In this document: positions 1-11,267 of the stretch, piece by piece
Numbering within the stretch: the stretch's first letter is position 1
How the letters are laid out: every line of letters begins with the position of its first letter
Origin: Parasitella parasitica
Lineage: Eukaryota; Mucoromycota; Mucoromycetes; Mucorales; Mucoraceae
Direction of reading: 5' to 3'
Length of the DNA stretch: 64,000 bases
Assembly: GCA_025201805.1 (NCBI GenBank)
Contig: MU619317.1
Span: 63,997-127,996, forward strand
The notes under the pieces: generated by a model
Database searches by the model: none
Seen by the model: the letters and a program-made list of their open reading frames with translations, nothing else
What the model was told of the DNA's origin: nothing
Made by a program: the position numbers and the translations under genes

Positions 1-30
1 ACAAAAAAAAAAGAAGCACAAACAGGCAGG

Positions 31-1982
31 TTATTGCAAACTCATCTTTCGGTGGTATGATTGTTTTTTGGTATCTATTAGTCGGGTCTCCTCTTTCAAT
101 CTTGGCCTTGGGAGCAGGCAGGTTTGCTGCTGTGACACAGGTTGGTTTGTTTGCAAGCTACAGGCACAGCAACAGGATCCTTTTCGAGGTGAGAGCGATG
201 CAGGAGGAAATGCTTTGGTGTCATGATGTTGAGTCGAAATTATGTCTGATCCGGAGAGATTAGTTGCTGATATTTCCAACGGCAGAATTTCAGATGTTGC
301 TGACTGCGTCGGTGATAGCCTGTTGTGCATGTTTGGAGAGAGAGATATCGCCTTGTTTTTTGTTTGTTGGTGGCGTATGGTGCTGTTGAGGTGCAGGATG
401 CTGTTGCTTCTGTTGAGATAAAGAACTCTGGGTTTCTTTCCAATAGCCGCTGTTGTCGTCCGCTTGACCTCTCCTTGCACTAGGCTCAGAAATTCCTTTT
501 CGTCAAAGTACTTGAGGGCTGCCCACGTAGGATTGAGAAAGGAAAATGTCTTTTTGAACGCATTCAGATGCTGCCGCCCCACACCGCCTCTTGGTTCAAT
601 GCCGTGCAGCGGCTTACTTGGTGCAGGCAAGGTACCCTTGGAACCTTGTTTCAGTGGCACCTTTCCCTTTTCCATCCTGCAGATGTTTCTTGCAATACAA
701 ACACCGGCCAGTGTGGCTGCATAGCCCGTCTTCTCCTCGCGCACGTTCGTTACGTCTCCTCCAGAAAAGATATGGGTGTATTTCCAATGCTCGAGTTGCA
801 ATGTAGGCTTAACGCGGATTCGACCCCAATGGTCCAAGCACGACTCGAACCCAACATCGCCATCGTCTCGTATGACCTGGCTGCAGGGCGATGTCCCAGT
901 GGCTATAAACACCTTGTTGTAGCCTGAATAGCGAGCACCTGTGCTTCCTAAATATGTGTTGGTCTCTGCGGAATCGAAATCCACAATCTTCTCGTTGAGC
1001 ACCACCTGAACACCCAAGCTTTTGAAATATGAGACAGCGTTTTGCTGCCACTTTACAGAGCTTCTGTGGACCAGAGTGTTGTTGGAGTCGACCAGGGTAA
1101 TCTTCTTTTTATGGTCATACGGAGCAGTGAATGTGTGGTTTGCAATCTCACTGGCCAGTTCGCAGCCTACGAGCCCTCCGCCAATAATCAAGACGGATCT
1201 GGCTTGCTTCAGCTGCTGATGTTCAGTGGATAATTCAGAGAGTCGATACAACGAAGATGTGTCAAATGACTTTAGCTTGGACTGGTATGTGCTTCCGGTA
1301 GCAATCACGAGATAGTCAAAGGGAATCTATGTGCATGTATGTAGGTGCGTTAATGGGTTGATCTCACGACTGCCTTTCATTCTTTGTGCATTACATATTC
1401 ATCATTCACTTTGACATTTGTTGCATCATTTACAATCTGATCGGCGTAGCCAATCACAACCCTGCCCTGCTTGAGGTAAGCATCGTGTCTCACCCGCAGC
1501 GAGGATGTTTCCTCAGGACGAACAAGCAGCTTGATCATACCGGGTGTGTATTCAAATGAGTCTATAGTTGGCCCGTGCGGCGATTAGTGTCTGGCTGATC
1601 CAGAAGGAATTGGGGTGGGGGGAGGGAGGAAGGGAGGAGATCGTGGTGCCTATAGCCGTCGTACCTTTTGTATCGACCAAAGTGACATGAAAACGTGGCA
1701 TTGGGTCTAAAATCGAGGCAACTGTAAAACCCTATTATTTCAAAGGAACAACATAGTGTTACACATTGACTAAAAAGAGACAGCACACGAATGACATATA
1801 TTTACAGTGAATCCACCTCCAATGATGACCACCTTTTTTTGGTGTTTGATGTGTTGTGAATTGCAGCATAGTCTAGACAGAGCATTTGTGAGTGAGTCAT
1901 GTATTTTGACATTCTGGAAGCCATCTGCGTTACGTTTTGGCTGTTGGGCGGTATACTTTATCAAATTCAACAATTTTTTCAT
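31..1982 (-). CDS. AIF/FSP1-like FAD-dependent NAD(P)H oxidoreductase
   Basis: Four exons close in frame: 1982-1806, 1731-1665, 1561-1395 and 1326-31 (about 568 aa). The FAD-binding motif VVIIGGGFTGF spans the first splice junction (about residues 50-61). It is followed by SILDPMPRFHVTLVD and SFEYTPGM, typical of the AIF2/FSP1 branch. A second dinucleotide fold VLIIGGGLVG lies near residue 182, and IFSGGDV, a flavin-contacting motif, near residue 325. The family oxidises NAD(P)H and passes electrons to quinones, often at membranes or mitochondria. FSP1 is about 370 aa; here a Ser/Gln/Lys-rich tail of about 140 residues follows the conserved part, which may be real or a missed intron after GEV. 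The start at 1982 is the only in-frame ATG upstream of the FAD motif. It lies inside the last exon of the RGS gene, so the N-terminus is uncertain. Confidence 0.85.
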
Positions 1983-2511
1983 TCTACACAGTTATATGGC
2001 GTCAAGGTACCAAGGTGAGCAAATAAGTTGTACGTACCAGAAATATCTTTACTTCTGCTTCGGCATCTTTGAATATGTCGATAGCATCTCTTTTCGTGAT
2101 GATGCCCCACCTATGCGATTTAATTTTGTCTCCTATGGCTTGCTTGCTGCCGACATTGAGCTCCAAAGGTGCGTCTTTTACGAGAAAAGTCTTCCATATT
2201 CTATATTAAGGGGAGCACGGGTTTAGCATAGTGTCGACATGAATGCAATAGCGAGCAAACCTGTTTACTATCTGCTCAATGAGGCTGTACGACGTTTCAT
2301 GCCTTAATTCCGATAATGCCTCAATAAACAGCAAGTTTTCATGCGCATGGATATTCTGCAGGTAGGTTTGGAAAAAGGCAAGCTGCTCTGGTGAGGAGAG
2401 TATCTGATGCAGCCGTTCGTATTCTCGACAGTCAAAGCTGGAGATTGTCGTCAATGTTCCATCCTCTGAGCCTCTCTTTAAAGTGCTATTAATGTTGGCA
2501 TCTGCTGTCAT
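1930..2511 (-). CDS. Small RGS-domain protein (155 aa)
   Basis: Three exons, 2511-2261, 2200-2038 and 1983-1930, close exactly in frame and end at TAA. The RGS core runs from LHQILSSPEQLAFFQTYL (about residue 35) through ENLLFIEALSEL to KDAPLELNV and the final helix DAIDIFKDAEAEVKIFL (about residue 140). RGS proteins accelerate GTP hydrolysis by G-alpha subunits. This one is little more than a bare RGS box with a short N-terminus and no DEP, membrane or lipid-binding segment, so it resembles small soluble RGS proteins rather than Sst2/FlbA. I chose the ATG at 2511 because the longer open frame upstream begins at TTG, not ATG. Its last exon holds, in another frame, the candidate start codon of the downstream AIF-like gene. 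A second RGS gene of a different architecture lies at 38201. Confidence 0.85.
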
Positions 2512-3021
2512 GATAAAAGCAGAAATGTAAAAAAAAATGTGGGGCAAGTACAGAAAAGAACAGACACAATAAAAAGAGGGTTGGCGAGCAATTATCCAAC
2601 ACTAGCAGGTTTCATGTACAAAAAAAAGAGCCAATACGGGAGCCTTTTACGGCTAACCTGATGCAGAAAAGCATCAATTTTCTACCATATTTAAAGTTTT
2701 TTCTGTCGACTTGATAAACAGCTTTGCAAAACAAGGTGCAGCAAGCACAACTGAACCCACCTAGCCGTATTCTATTACTTTTTGTTTACGGAAGGGGCAG
2801 GTTTTCCCCACACTTGAGGGGCTCTTTTTCACACTATTTATATGAAACATTCATGAGTCATTTTTTCTACAAAAGAAAACTTCCATGGAAATTAGGTACA
2901 GGCTCAACGTTTCTCCACAATTATATTATATATGCATGTGTACTGTAATTGTGCAATCATAAATCGAGTTCTCCAAATATACCCGCCTTTGCTGCAAAGC
3001 GTTTATTTACATTATTGGTCA
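2512..3021. other. Intergenic, no gene seen
   Basis: About 510 bases between the PRP31 stop and the RGS start, both on the minus strand. AT-rich, with short homopolymer runs. It must hold the PRP31 3' end and the RGS promoter. The open frames here are short and look random. Confidence 0.6.
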
Positions 3022-4709
3022 TTAATGCTTTGGATACATGGAAAATGCACCATCACCAAAGTATTTCTCGGATCGCTTTTCCTTTGTCTTTTCAACTGCT
3101 GCCGTAGGATCAATTAGCTCCATGCTCTGCGCAGGCGTAAATGCTAGTGACGACGCCAATCCAGATGTTGCTGTGCCAGAGACACGAGCAAAACTCTTGA
3201 GTTTTGGCCCTTTAACTATGGAAAAAAAAAAAAAAAAATCAGCCCTTCTTTGCTGCGTACAATTTGAGCTTTTTTTTTTTTTTAATACGTACCTTTGCTT
3301 CGTTGATCTGCAATAGACGCTCTGATTTTGCCCACTTGCTTGGTAGCCATGCCCAATCCTTCAGTTTCATCGCCATAGCCGACTTCCTCCTCTGCCTCAC
3401 CAAATGCCATTCTATTGCGAGCAGCACGCAATTCTGTCATGGCGTAGGCTTCATTCTGTCTTCTCACTCTTTTACCGCCTCGTCTCTTTTTAGGCCCCTC
3501 ATCAGGAACAGGCAATGCCTTGGTAACCTTCAATGAGGGCGCCTCTTGCAGTTTGTCAATCTTTGCATCAACCTCATCTCTCATCTTTTGTCCTGCCTCT
3601 CCACCCGGCGACTGGTGGCTAGCGTCGATGCGCGCCGCTAAAGCTGCTTTGGCGGAAACAATCTTGACCAACTTTTTCTTCAAATCCTGAGGTGCTGCCA
3701 TAATGGGTTCTGCAAACCCGATATAACCAGTGTGTCTGTCCATATGCGCTGTCGAAAAGCCAGTGTTGGTCTTTCGGTTGTTGCCGATTACCTGGACATT
3801 GCACGACGGAATTTTGCAAAAGGCTGTGAGCCCACCAGCTGCGGTCAAGAGCTTGGCTGCAGTGGGTGTGCCGACAACCGCAGACAGGTTGGGCGCAATC
3901 ACTGTCATTCGGGATTCTACATAGTTCATAATCTTTCTGCGTGCAGCGTCAAGATCCAAGGCCATATCACAGGCCTCTTCTGTCAGCCTCCATTCGTCTT
4001 CAGAGAGCGGCTTGCCTGAGGTTGTGGTGGCTGTAACTGTGATGACCATGATGGTCGCTGACGGCAGGATAGGTCGAAGATCAGCTTTGGTCACGTCTAA
4101 TTCGTTGCCAATTGCCTTGACTGTGCGTGCGTATTCTAATGGGTTGTAGACTAGTGTTTCCAGTTCAGGGAACTTTGCTGCATAATGATCGCGAATAAAC
4201 TAGGAGAGGTGTTATAAAATTGCCTTTATTTGTGTGTGTGTGTGTGTGTGTGTGGTGGAGCGAATTACCTTGTGCACAGTCTGTATCTCGTTGTCTATGT
4301 CGGCTGTCATGCTATTGGATTGGACAATCAGCTTGTATTCCTCATCTTCCTCTGTAGGTCCAACAACCTGCGATGCGTTGCGGTTCTGAGCAATGTAACT
4401 ATCGATTCTCTACAAAGCAAAAATGTTGATAATAGTAGCTGTAGCTTTGCTAGTGGCTCCTACCTTCAAAACCTCCTGTGTCTGCCTATTGTATAGGAGC
4501 TTGGCTATCCTTTTAACGCTGTTTGGGTTCTCGTCCGCACTCGCTGCAGACGACTCTTTGGTGGCATCCATTTTAACATCCCCCTCTGCATCTTTGCTCA
4601 TTTGGTTGATGGCCTCTTGTTCTTCATCGACATCTGATCCTTGTTGCTCCTCTTCCTCGTCAGAGGTAAAATCAAGATCGGCTGCGAGTTCGTCGGCAAG
4701 TGTGGCCAT
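3022..4709 (-). CDS. PRP31: Pre-mRNA splicing factor PRP31 (U4/U6 snRNP)
   Basis: Exons 4709-4464, 4409-4269, 4199-3293 and 3215-3022 join without a frame break to give 495 aa, the usual length of the family. Prp31 bridges U4 snRNA, the 15.5K protein and U5 and is needed to form the U4/U6.U5 tri-snRNP. The N-terminus MATLADELAADLDF is acidic. The middle carries the NOSIC/Nop region, including VESRMTVIAPNLSAVVG and GLTAFCKIPSCNVQVIG, where the family contacts RNA and 15.5K. The C-terminus has the conserved basic segment KKRRGGKRVRRQNEAYAMTE, then MATKQVGKIRAS, and ends in FSMYPKH. Intron 2 contains a (TG)12 tract. The start codon faces an uncharacterised plus-strand ORF about 100 bases away, so the two may share a promoter. 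Confidence 0.95.
4231..4254. repeat. (TG)12 microsatellite in PRP31 intron 2
   Basis: Uninterrupted TG dinucleotides on the plus strand, wholly inside the 69-base second intron of PRP31 (4200-4268). On the transcript it reads as CA repeats next to the splice donor. Confidence 0.9.
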
Positions 4710-4724
4710 TGTCGGATATGTGTT

Positions 4725-4755
<31 letters not shown>

Positions 4756-4810
4756 CCACTGGCAAGACAGTGAGGTGGATAGGGAATGGTTATCATTTGT
4801 GACCAGCTAA

Positions 4811-5338
4811 ATGTCATGTACAGAATCAAATCAACATGACCATGAGCACCTCATGTCATTTCTCGATAAACAGCCCGATTTTATGTTGTCGGCATCAACA
4901 AGAGTACGGCTTGGCTCCTTCCTCGAGAAGGTCCATTCCAACTTTCTGAAATTGCCTTCATCACAACTAATTGATCGGGTGTGGCGATCAAAGCTGGCCC
5001 TCCCGTCAGCAGCAAAGGCTTTTTCAGATGAGGGGCCTGTCAGTGGACTCAGAGGGCACGATGCTATCTGTTACGTAAATGTGTCGGCTGTCCTTGAGAC
5101 CACCCTATTGCCATAGACTAGGAGTCTCTCTTTTTTTTTTTTTCCTTTGGGAATACGCCAACGACAAAGCCCATATTCATATCAAGTTTTTTGTTTTTTT
5201 TTAGGCATTCGGTTGATTGAAATCAGCTTAGCTTGCGGATAAAGACACACTGTATTCTCTTCAGGGCCCAGCTTAGCAGATGGTTGAAGCGCCTGAACTT
5301 TGTTGGATGGCATCCACTGTGGCAATGTTTATTCTAAA
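4811..5338 (+). CDS. Hypothetical protein, exon structure unresolved
   Basis: I do not recognise this. An ATG at 4811 opens a frame of about 100 codons that looks coding in composition (MSFLDKQPDFMLSAST, then SSQLIDRVWRSKLALPS) and ends at 5116. A second plausible segment, AQLSRWLKRLNFVGWHPLW, lies after a good acceptor (TTCTCTTCAG) near 5264 and runs to a stop near 5338. I could not find a donor that joins the two in phase, so there may be further exons, an error, or decay. The gene would be divergent from PRP31 with about 100 bases between starts, and tandem with PPP1R21. There is no signal peptide or membrane segment. Confidence 0.35.
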
Positions 5339-5486
5339 AAAAAGTGGATGTATGGTATGAAGAAACACCGCTTTTACGATTTTTAAATTGAGACAGTAAG
5401 CAGCACTGAACCTTTTCCCTTTTTTTTTTTTTTTTTTTCCTTTTCTATCCATTACAACGGCTTTCGTCAGTGGATTAGAAACAGGT

Positions 5487-7241
5487 ATGAGCGAGGGCAT
5501 TCTTTCAAAACATGCTACTTTAAACGCTGGTAAGTGGACAGAAAGAAACGCCAAAAATTAGTGGAATATCAACCGTCGAGGGGATCATTGTAGGGACTAT
5601 TCCTGCCTCTGCTGAAGAGCTGTCTCAACGATATCTCAAGCTATTTCAACAGTATTCACGGTAATTTATGCTCAAACCGTTGTATATACCATCTCTTACG
5701 TTTTTGCATAGATTAAAAGCCCAACACGCCGTATTAAAGAAAGCTGTTATTAAAGTATAAAATGCAATTTCCCTGGTTTTTTTTTTCATGTACTCCTGAA
5801 CTCAATAGATCCTGTCTCTCTCTCTCTCTTTCTCTCTCTTTTATCTTTTGTAGGAGCAAGCCACTAACGTTGCATTACAAGGGAACGTCAAGGAAAAAGA
5901 AAAAGAGCTGCGAAAGGTATTTTCATCTAACCAACGTACCAACTGTAAATGCCAACATTTCCCATCGTTTATTCAGCTTCAGGAACAGCTGGATCTTTTA
6001 GCGTTCCACAACGAAAGACTAACAAAGCGTATCCAGGCTGTACAGGAGAGCGATCAAAAGGGCACTCATTTTTCTCTATTGGGCGGATCAGTCAAAAAAG
6101 AACTAGAGAAAAGCGCCCAAGCACTCGATGAAGCCAACATGGATTTGGAGAGAAAGATTGAAGAAAACGAAAAGCTCCATGAAGAATTGACCGAGAGACA
6201 ATTTGAATTCACAGAAAGCATCAATAAACTATTACAGCAAATTCAGGATCTCGAAAAAAAAGTAACCGAGTTGCAAGATGAAAATACGAATTTGCAAGCA
6301 GAAATCAAGAATGACGGTGGCACCACCGTTAATGGGACAATGTCTGATAGCCACCAACAATTGAATATAGAAATCGGGTCACTTAGAAAGGAATTACAAG
6401 AGTAAACGATTCAATGTGTGGGCCTATTCCAAGTTGCTGATTTTTTCTTTTTTTAAAAAAAACATATTTATATGTATATAGGAAGAATGCATTGCTGCAA
6501 GAAAAAAACCAACAGGCACAGCAAAACGACGTCCAAATGCTTGCTGAAATTCAGAGTCTACGTGCTATTTTGTTGGCCAAAGTTGGCAGCTTGAAAAAGG
6601 ACGAATCTACTCTATACGACATTGTACCTGCAGCATCAGACGCATTAAAAACATTGGAAGCACAGGCTAACCAGTACATTCTGTCTAATGGAGAAAAGGT
6701 AAGTTGCAAACCGGCAAAGGCAGATTGGCGTTAATACGTCACAATCATAGACTGATATGAAGGAACTGCCCTCTGAAATTGCTAAAGGGTTGGCTATATC
6801 TACAGAGACTTACTCTAAAGAGCTGCTGGGCTTGTTGGAGCAACTCAATAACACCAAAATAGAGCAGAGTAAATTACTCGCCGAAAAAGACCAAGACCAA
6901 GAAAAAAACCGACAGCATGAGCAGGATTTGGATCAAAAAATTCAGGCACAAAATGATAAAATTGAGGATTTGGCAGCAACAATCGAAGCAAATCAAAAGA
7001 GGGAGGCAGACGCAGTGTCTAATCTCGAGGCAATCAACAAGAAACTTGAAAGTGAGAATGCACAATTGCAAAAAGAACTGGAGTTACAGGTAGGGAAGCA
7101 GTGGACAGTTTTAGAAGGGTTTTCCGTTTTGACATTTGTGATACAGAAAGTAAATTTGGAAAGCGCCCAGAAAGAATTACATGACATCAAAGAGTCGATG
7201 GGACCAAAAGACGCACTAGACAAAGAAATTCAAGTCGGTAA

Positions 7242-7279
<38 letters not shown>

Positions 7280-7848
7280 ATGACCCTAGCGTCCCATTCG
7301 AAGAAAAACCCGAAACTTTCAAAAAAGAGACAGAGAAAGAACAAGAACAAGAACAAGAAGAAGAGGCTTTTGTATACCCTAATAATCCAACCAACGAACA
7401 GAAAGCAAAAGAAGACGAGGAAGACGAGGAAGTGTTTGTCTACCGTGGCCTGGATGCAGTACCTAGCGCTAGTCCACCTGCACCAGAAAAGTTATACAGT
7501 GAAGAAGATATTCTTAAAAGAGAAGCCAGAATGAAATCTCACTATGAGCAGCAACTTGGCCAGCTTACAGAAAAGATCCAAATGACAGACAGCAAAGCGC
7601 TACGATTTGCAGCCATGTACAAAGCCTTGAAAGATAGATTGGCCCTAGAGGATAAGGAGAAGCAAATGATGGTGACAGAAATTGAAAGATTGAATAAAGA
7701 GGTCAAGAATGTCCAAGATTTGCTGGCCACTACTGAATCAAATTATCAAAAGCAAGTGGATGCAATGACCGAATTTATCTCTTCTATACAGGAACACCAA
7801 GAAGAGCAATCCAGGCCGCAAAGACGAAGCAATAATTATAATATATAA
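5487..7848 (+). CDS. PPP1R21-like KLRAQ coiled-coil protein (FERRY subunit Fy-2 type)
   Basis: Eight exons close perfectly: 5487-5529, 5594-5660, 5712-5754, 5854-5916, 5977-6401, 6482-6698, 6751-7089 and 7147-7848 (632 aa). The N-terminus holds the KLRAQ region (SRLKAQHAVLKKAVIKEQAT, then QLDLLAFHNERLTKRIQ). The C-terminus matches the second conserved region of the family, with HYEQQLGQLTEKIQMTDSKA and the TTESNYQKQVDAM segment equivalent to human TTKRSYEDQ. In animals PPP1R21 is a subunit of the Rab5 effector FERRY complex, which links mRNAs to early endosomes. Most of the protein is predicted coiled coil. It is shorter than human PPP1R21 (about 780 aa, from memory) because the middle is reduced, and it carries an alanine run and acidic stretches around residue 440. 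The 57-base intron 7090-7146 has no stop and keeps frame, so it could be retained. Confidence 0.9.
7244..7279 (+). repeat. Alanine-coding GCT repeat in the PPP1R21-like gene
   Basis: About twelve consecutive GCT codons encode a polyalanine run just before acidic and Gln/Glu-rich low-complexity sequence. The tract lies between the two conserved halves of the protein, where length variation would be tolerated. Confidence 0.9.
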
Positions 7849-8257
7849 ATAAAAATATTTTTTTGGTATGAACACATCGTCTACGGTTGATTTTTGAAGT
7901 TACCAAGTGTATGTAACGTAACGGCGTTGTACCACCCACATTTGAACATTGAAAATGGCCAACTGTCTTGAAAATCATCATACAGGTATTTTCATTTGAT
8001 TGAAATTCAAGTTTGAAATTTTGCCCAGTTTTCTCAATGCATATATACACAAGGCACACATGGACACATGTTTTGTTTTGTTTGGCAATGAAGTCTTTTG
8101 ACAGCTACCATTGCTTCTCAACAAGTAAGGTTATGGTACAGTACTGTACTTCTTCTTCTTCACAAACGACTGCTTTTCGTCAACGGCTCAGTCACTAGAA
8201 GACCAAACCAAAGTGTAATTTTTTTCATCTGATCTTTCTTTTCAACAACTAATACAA
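7849..8257. other. Intergenic between PPP1R21-like gene and UTP14
   Basis: About 410 bases between two plus-strand genes. It has a pyrimidine-rich stretch just before the UTP14 start. No further coding region or RNA gene is visible. Confidence 0.55.
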
Positions 8258-8561
8258 ATGGCTCGTCCACAAAAGAAAGCAGGCTCCAAATCCTCTAAAA
8301 AAACCAAGGCGCCCAAGCACAACAGGCTTGATGGCTCATTAAGTAAATCCTTGAACCGAGATGTTTTCGAGGCCGAGGAGGAAACTGGATATCGTAAAGG
8401 AAATGATCTCGATGATGTAGAGAACCTGGAATACGATGCTGGGGAAATTGCCGAAGAAGACGATTCTGAAATTGATTCTGATGAAGCGTTTGATGAATCT
8501 GATGAAGAGCGTTTTGGTGAATACAAATTCAATGGATCTACAAAGGTGAGATTTTAAAAGC

Positions 8562-8598
<37 letters not shown>

Positions 8599-11267
8599 TA
8601 CTCACATCCAGAAGCTCTCCGATAAGAAACGCTTGAAAAAGGAACAAAAAGCTAACGGTGAGATCGACTTGAACGAAGATTCTGAAAATGACGACGAGTC
8701 AGAAGAAGAATTCGAGAGTGATACTGGTGAAGATTATGTTGATCTTGATCAGATGCTTGCAGGAGGCAACACTGACGATGAAACAAATGTGAAAATTAAC
8801 AAAGAAGAGGGCCATGATGATGACGATGACGACGAAGAGGACGAGGAAGAATTCCGTGGTTTCGACAACATTAATGATAGCGACGAAAGCGACGAGGACA
8901 TGGATTTGAATGATGATACGGTTGCTGACCTAATCAGCAGTCTGGACTCCAAGAAACGCAGACGTGCTGATGAGGATGGCAATGCCAAAAAACGTCAATT
9001 AAAAGAAAGAAGCGAGGCTTATCAAGAGAGCGAATTCAACTTGGCTGCTCGAGACCAAGACGATTCATCTAAAAAGCTCAGCCTTGCCGATTTGATGGGA
9101 ACTGTGGATGATGAAGCCTCTTTTGGAGCATTAAAATCCGGCCTTGAAAGCTTGGCTGGCAAGGGCAAAAATTTGACTCGACGTGCTTTGGATGCTCCCC
9201 TGCCCAAGCGTGTACAAGATCGTATGGATCGTCAAGCGGCTTCAAAAACTGCCACGGAAGAAATCTCTAAATGGCAGGCTACGGTCAAGATGAATCGCGA
9301 AGCCGAACATCTCGCTTTCCCTATGCAAGATACATCTGTGACACCCAAGGAAAATCGTACCAGCGCTGCCATGGCTAGTAAGTTCAAGGCCGAAACTCCT
9401 TTGGAAAAGCAGATCCAGGATGCCCTCGCGCAAGCTGGAATGAAGGATGAGGAGTTGGAGGAATTCGAAGCTCTCAAGCTGAACAAACTGACTGTTGAGC
9501 AGATGGAAGAAAAACGCAAGGAGCTTCGCATGATGCGTGAGTTGATGTTCCGTCATGAAATCAAGAACAAACGCTTTAAAAAGATCAAGAGTAAGAGCTA
9601 CAGAAAGCTGCAACGTAAAGAAAAGGATAGATTGGCGCTTCAAATGAAAGACATGCCCGAAATCGATCATGAAATGGAGGACAGTGAAAAGATGGATGCG
9701 GCTATGAGTAGAGCTGAAGAACGCATGACTTTGAAGCATAAAAATACCAGTAAATGGGCCAAACGTGCCTTGGCTCGTGGCACGCAAGATGAGGGTACTC
9801 GTGATGCCATTATGGAACAGCTGCGTCGTGGCGAAGAGCTTCGTCGTAGAATCGATGGTGACGATTCAGACGATGAAGATAGTGACGAGCAGCTGGAGGA
9901 CGATGAAGCCTATGTAAAAAACCAGTTGAAGAAATTGCATGACGAGATTTCTCAAGATACCCCACCTACCAAGGGTTTACTTGGTATGAAATTCATGCAA
10001 GAGGCTGCGAACCGTCAGTTGGAAGCTACTAAGCAAGATGCCGAAGCATTGGAAAAAGAGTGGCTTGCTGCTGATAGTGATGACGATCAGATTGGAAAGA
10101 AGGAGGAGCATTTTACTGTAGTGGCTAATAACCCTGGTCGTATGGCGTTTGGCGCAAAAGCCAAGCAAATCAAGAATTCTAGTCGTAGTAAAAGCAATGA
10201 AACCGATGTTGACGAGGATGGCGTTACCGAAGAAAAGGAGGAGCCCACTAGCAAAATTATCGTCAATAACGCTGGCCAAATAAAAAAGATCTCACATTCA
10301 GCAGCACACAACACGCGTACATCTGCTCCCATCAGTATAAAGAACAAGAGCCCATTAGCTGATTTAGATGCTGGAAATGACGCTCTCAATCCCTGGCTTC
10401 AAGCCGACACCTCTAACCTGTCAAAAAAAGCCTCCAAAAAGAACAATGTTATTTCCGGCCAAACTGAGTCTCGTGCTGACCATAGTATTTCGAAAATGAA
10501 CAAAACAAAGAGAGATAAGCAACAAGCAAACGATACAACAGAGGATGTGGAAATCGATTTAACAAAAGTCATGTCCATCAAAGCGTCTACAAATACAGCA
10601 GTCAAAACAACCAAGAAGAATATGTCTATAGCCAAAGCAAAGCTTGCAAAAGGAGATTCTGATTCTGAGCTGGATAGCAACGAGAAGGACGATAGTGATG
10701 CTGAACAAGTTGGCCAAAAGATGGTCCATAAAGATAAAGTGAGCTTCAGCCAGCGCGAACTCGTAGCAAGAGCTTTCGCCAATGACGATGTTGTAACTGA
10801 ATTCAAAGACGAAAAGATGGCTGAAGTTGAAGAAGATGGTGATAAAATTGAAGATTTAACATTGCCAGGCTGGGGAAGTTGGGCTGGTGCTGGCGTTAAA
10901 AAAAATAAGAACAAGAAAAAAATCCTCAAGGTTACAAAAGGCATTGATGCCGACAAAAGAAAAGATGCTAAGCTTGCACATGTTATTATCAACGAGAAGC
11001 TCAACAAGAAGGTAAACATTGCATATCGTAGTAAAAATCATATTTTTTTTTTTTTTTTTAACCCTCTTCTTTGTCTATTAGGCTGAAAAATATCGCGCCA
11101 CATCTGTGCCTTTCCCTTTCAAAACCATGGAACAGTACGAGAGATCTATTAGTACACCTATGGGCAGTGAATGGAATACTCGTCAAACATTCATGAAGCT
11201 GACCAAGCCCAAGGTCATTACTAAACTTGGCAGAGTTATTGACCCACTTAAGGCACCTTTTGCATAA
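8258..11267 (+). CDS. UTP14: U3 small nucleolar RNA-associated protein 14 (UTP14)
   Basis: Three exons, 8258-8545, 8612-11011 and 11082-11267, give 957 aa. UTP14 belongs to the small-subunit processome and activates the helicase Dhr1, which removes U3 snoRNA from pre-rRNA. Diagnostic segments are ERMTLKHKNTSKWAKRAL followed by RGTQDEGTRDAIMEQLRRGE in the middle, and the conserved C-terminus SVPFPFKTMEQYERSI with PMGSEWNTRQTF and KPKVITKLGRVIDP. The N-terminal third is extremely acidic (many Asp/Glu/Ser runs) and Lys-rich patches recur, as usual for nucleolar proteins. The first intron has a long T tract before its acceptor. The last intron, 11012-11081, precedes the short conserved C-terminal exon. 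Confidence 0.95.

Noticed and set aside
568-927. Plus-strand frame inside the AIF-like gene
   Set aside because: It is the antisense of conserved coding sequence and has no start context or motifs of its own.
3239-3300. Lysine-rich frames from poly-A runs in PRP31 intron 3
   Set aside because: They are translations of intronic homopolymers.
9242-9787. Minus-strand open frames of 100-200 codons across UTP14
   Set aside because: They mirror the acidic/lysine codons of UTP14, which is certain from its family motifs.
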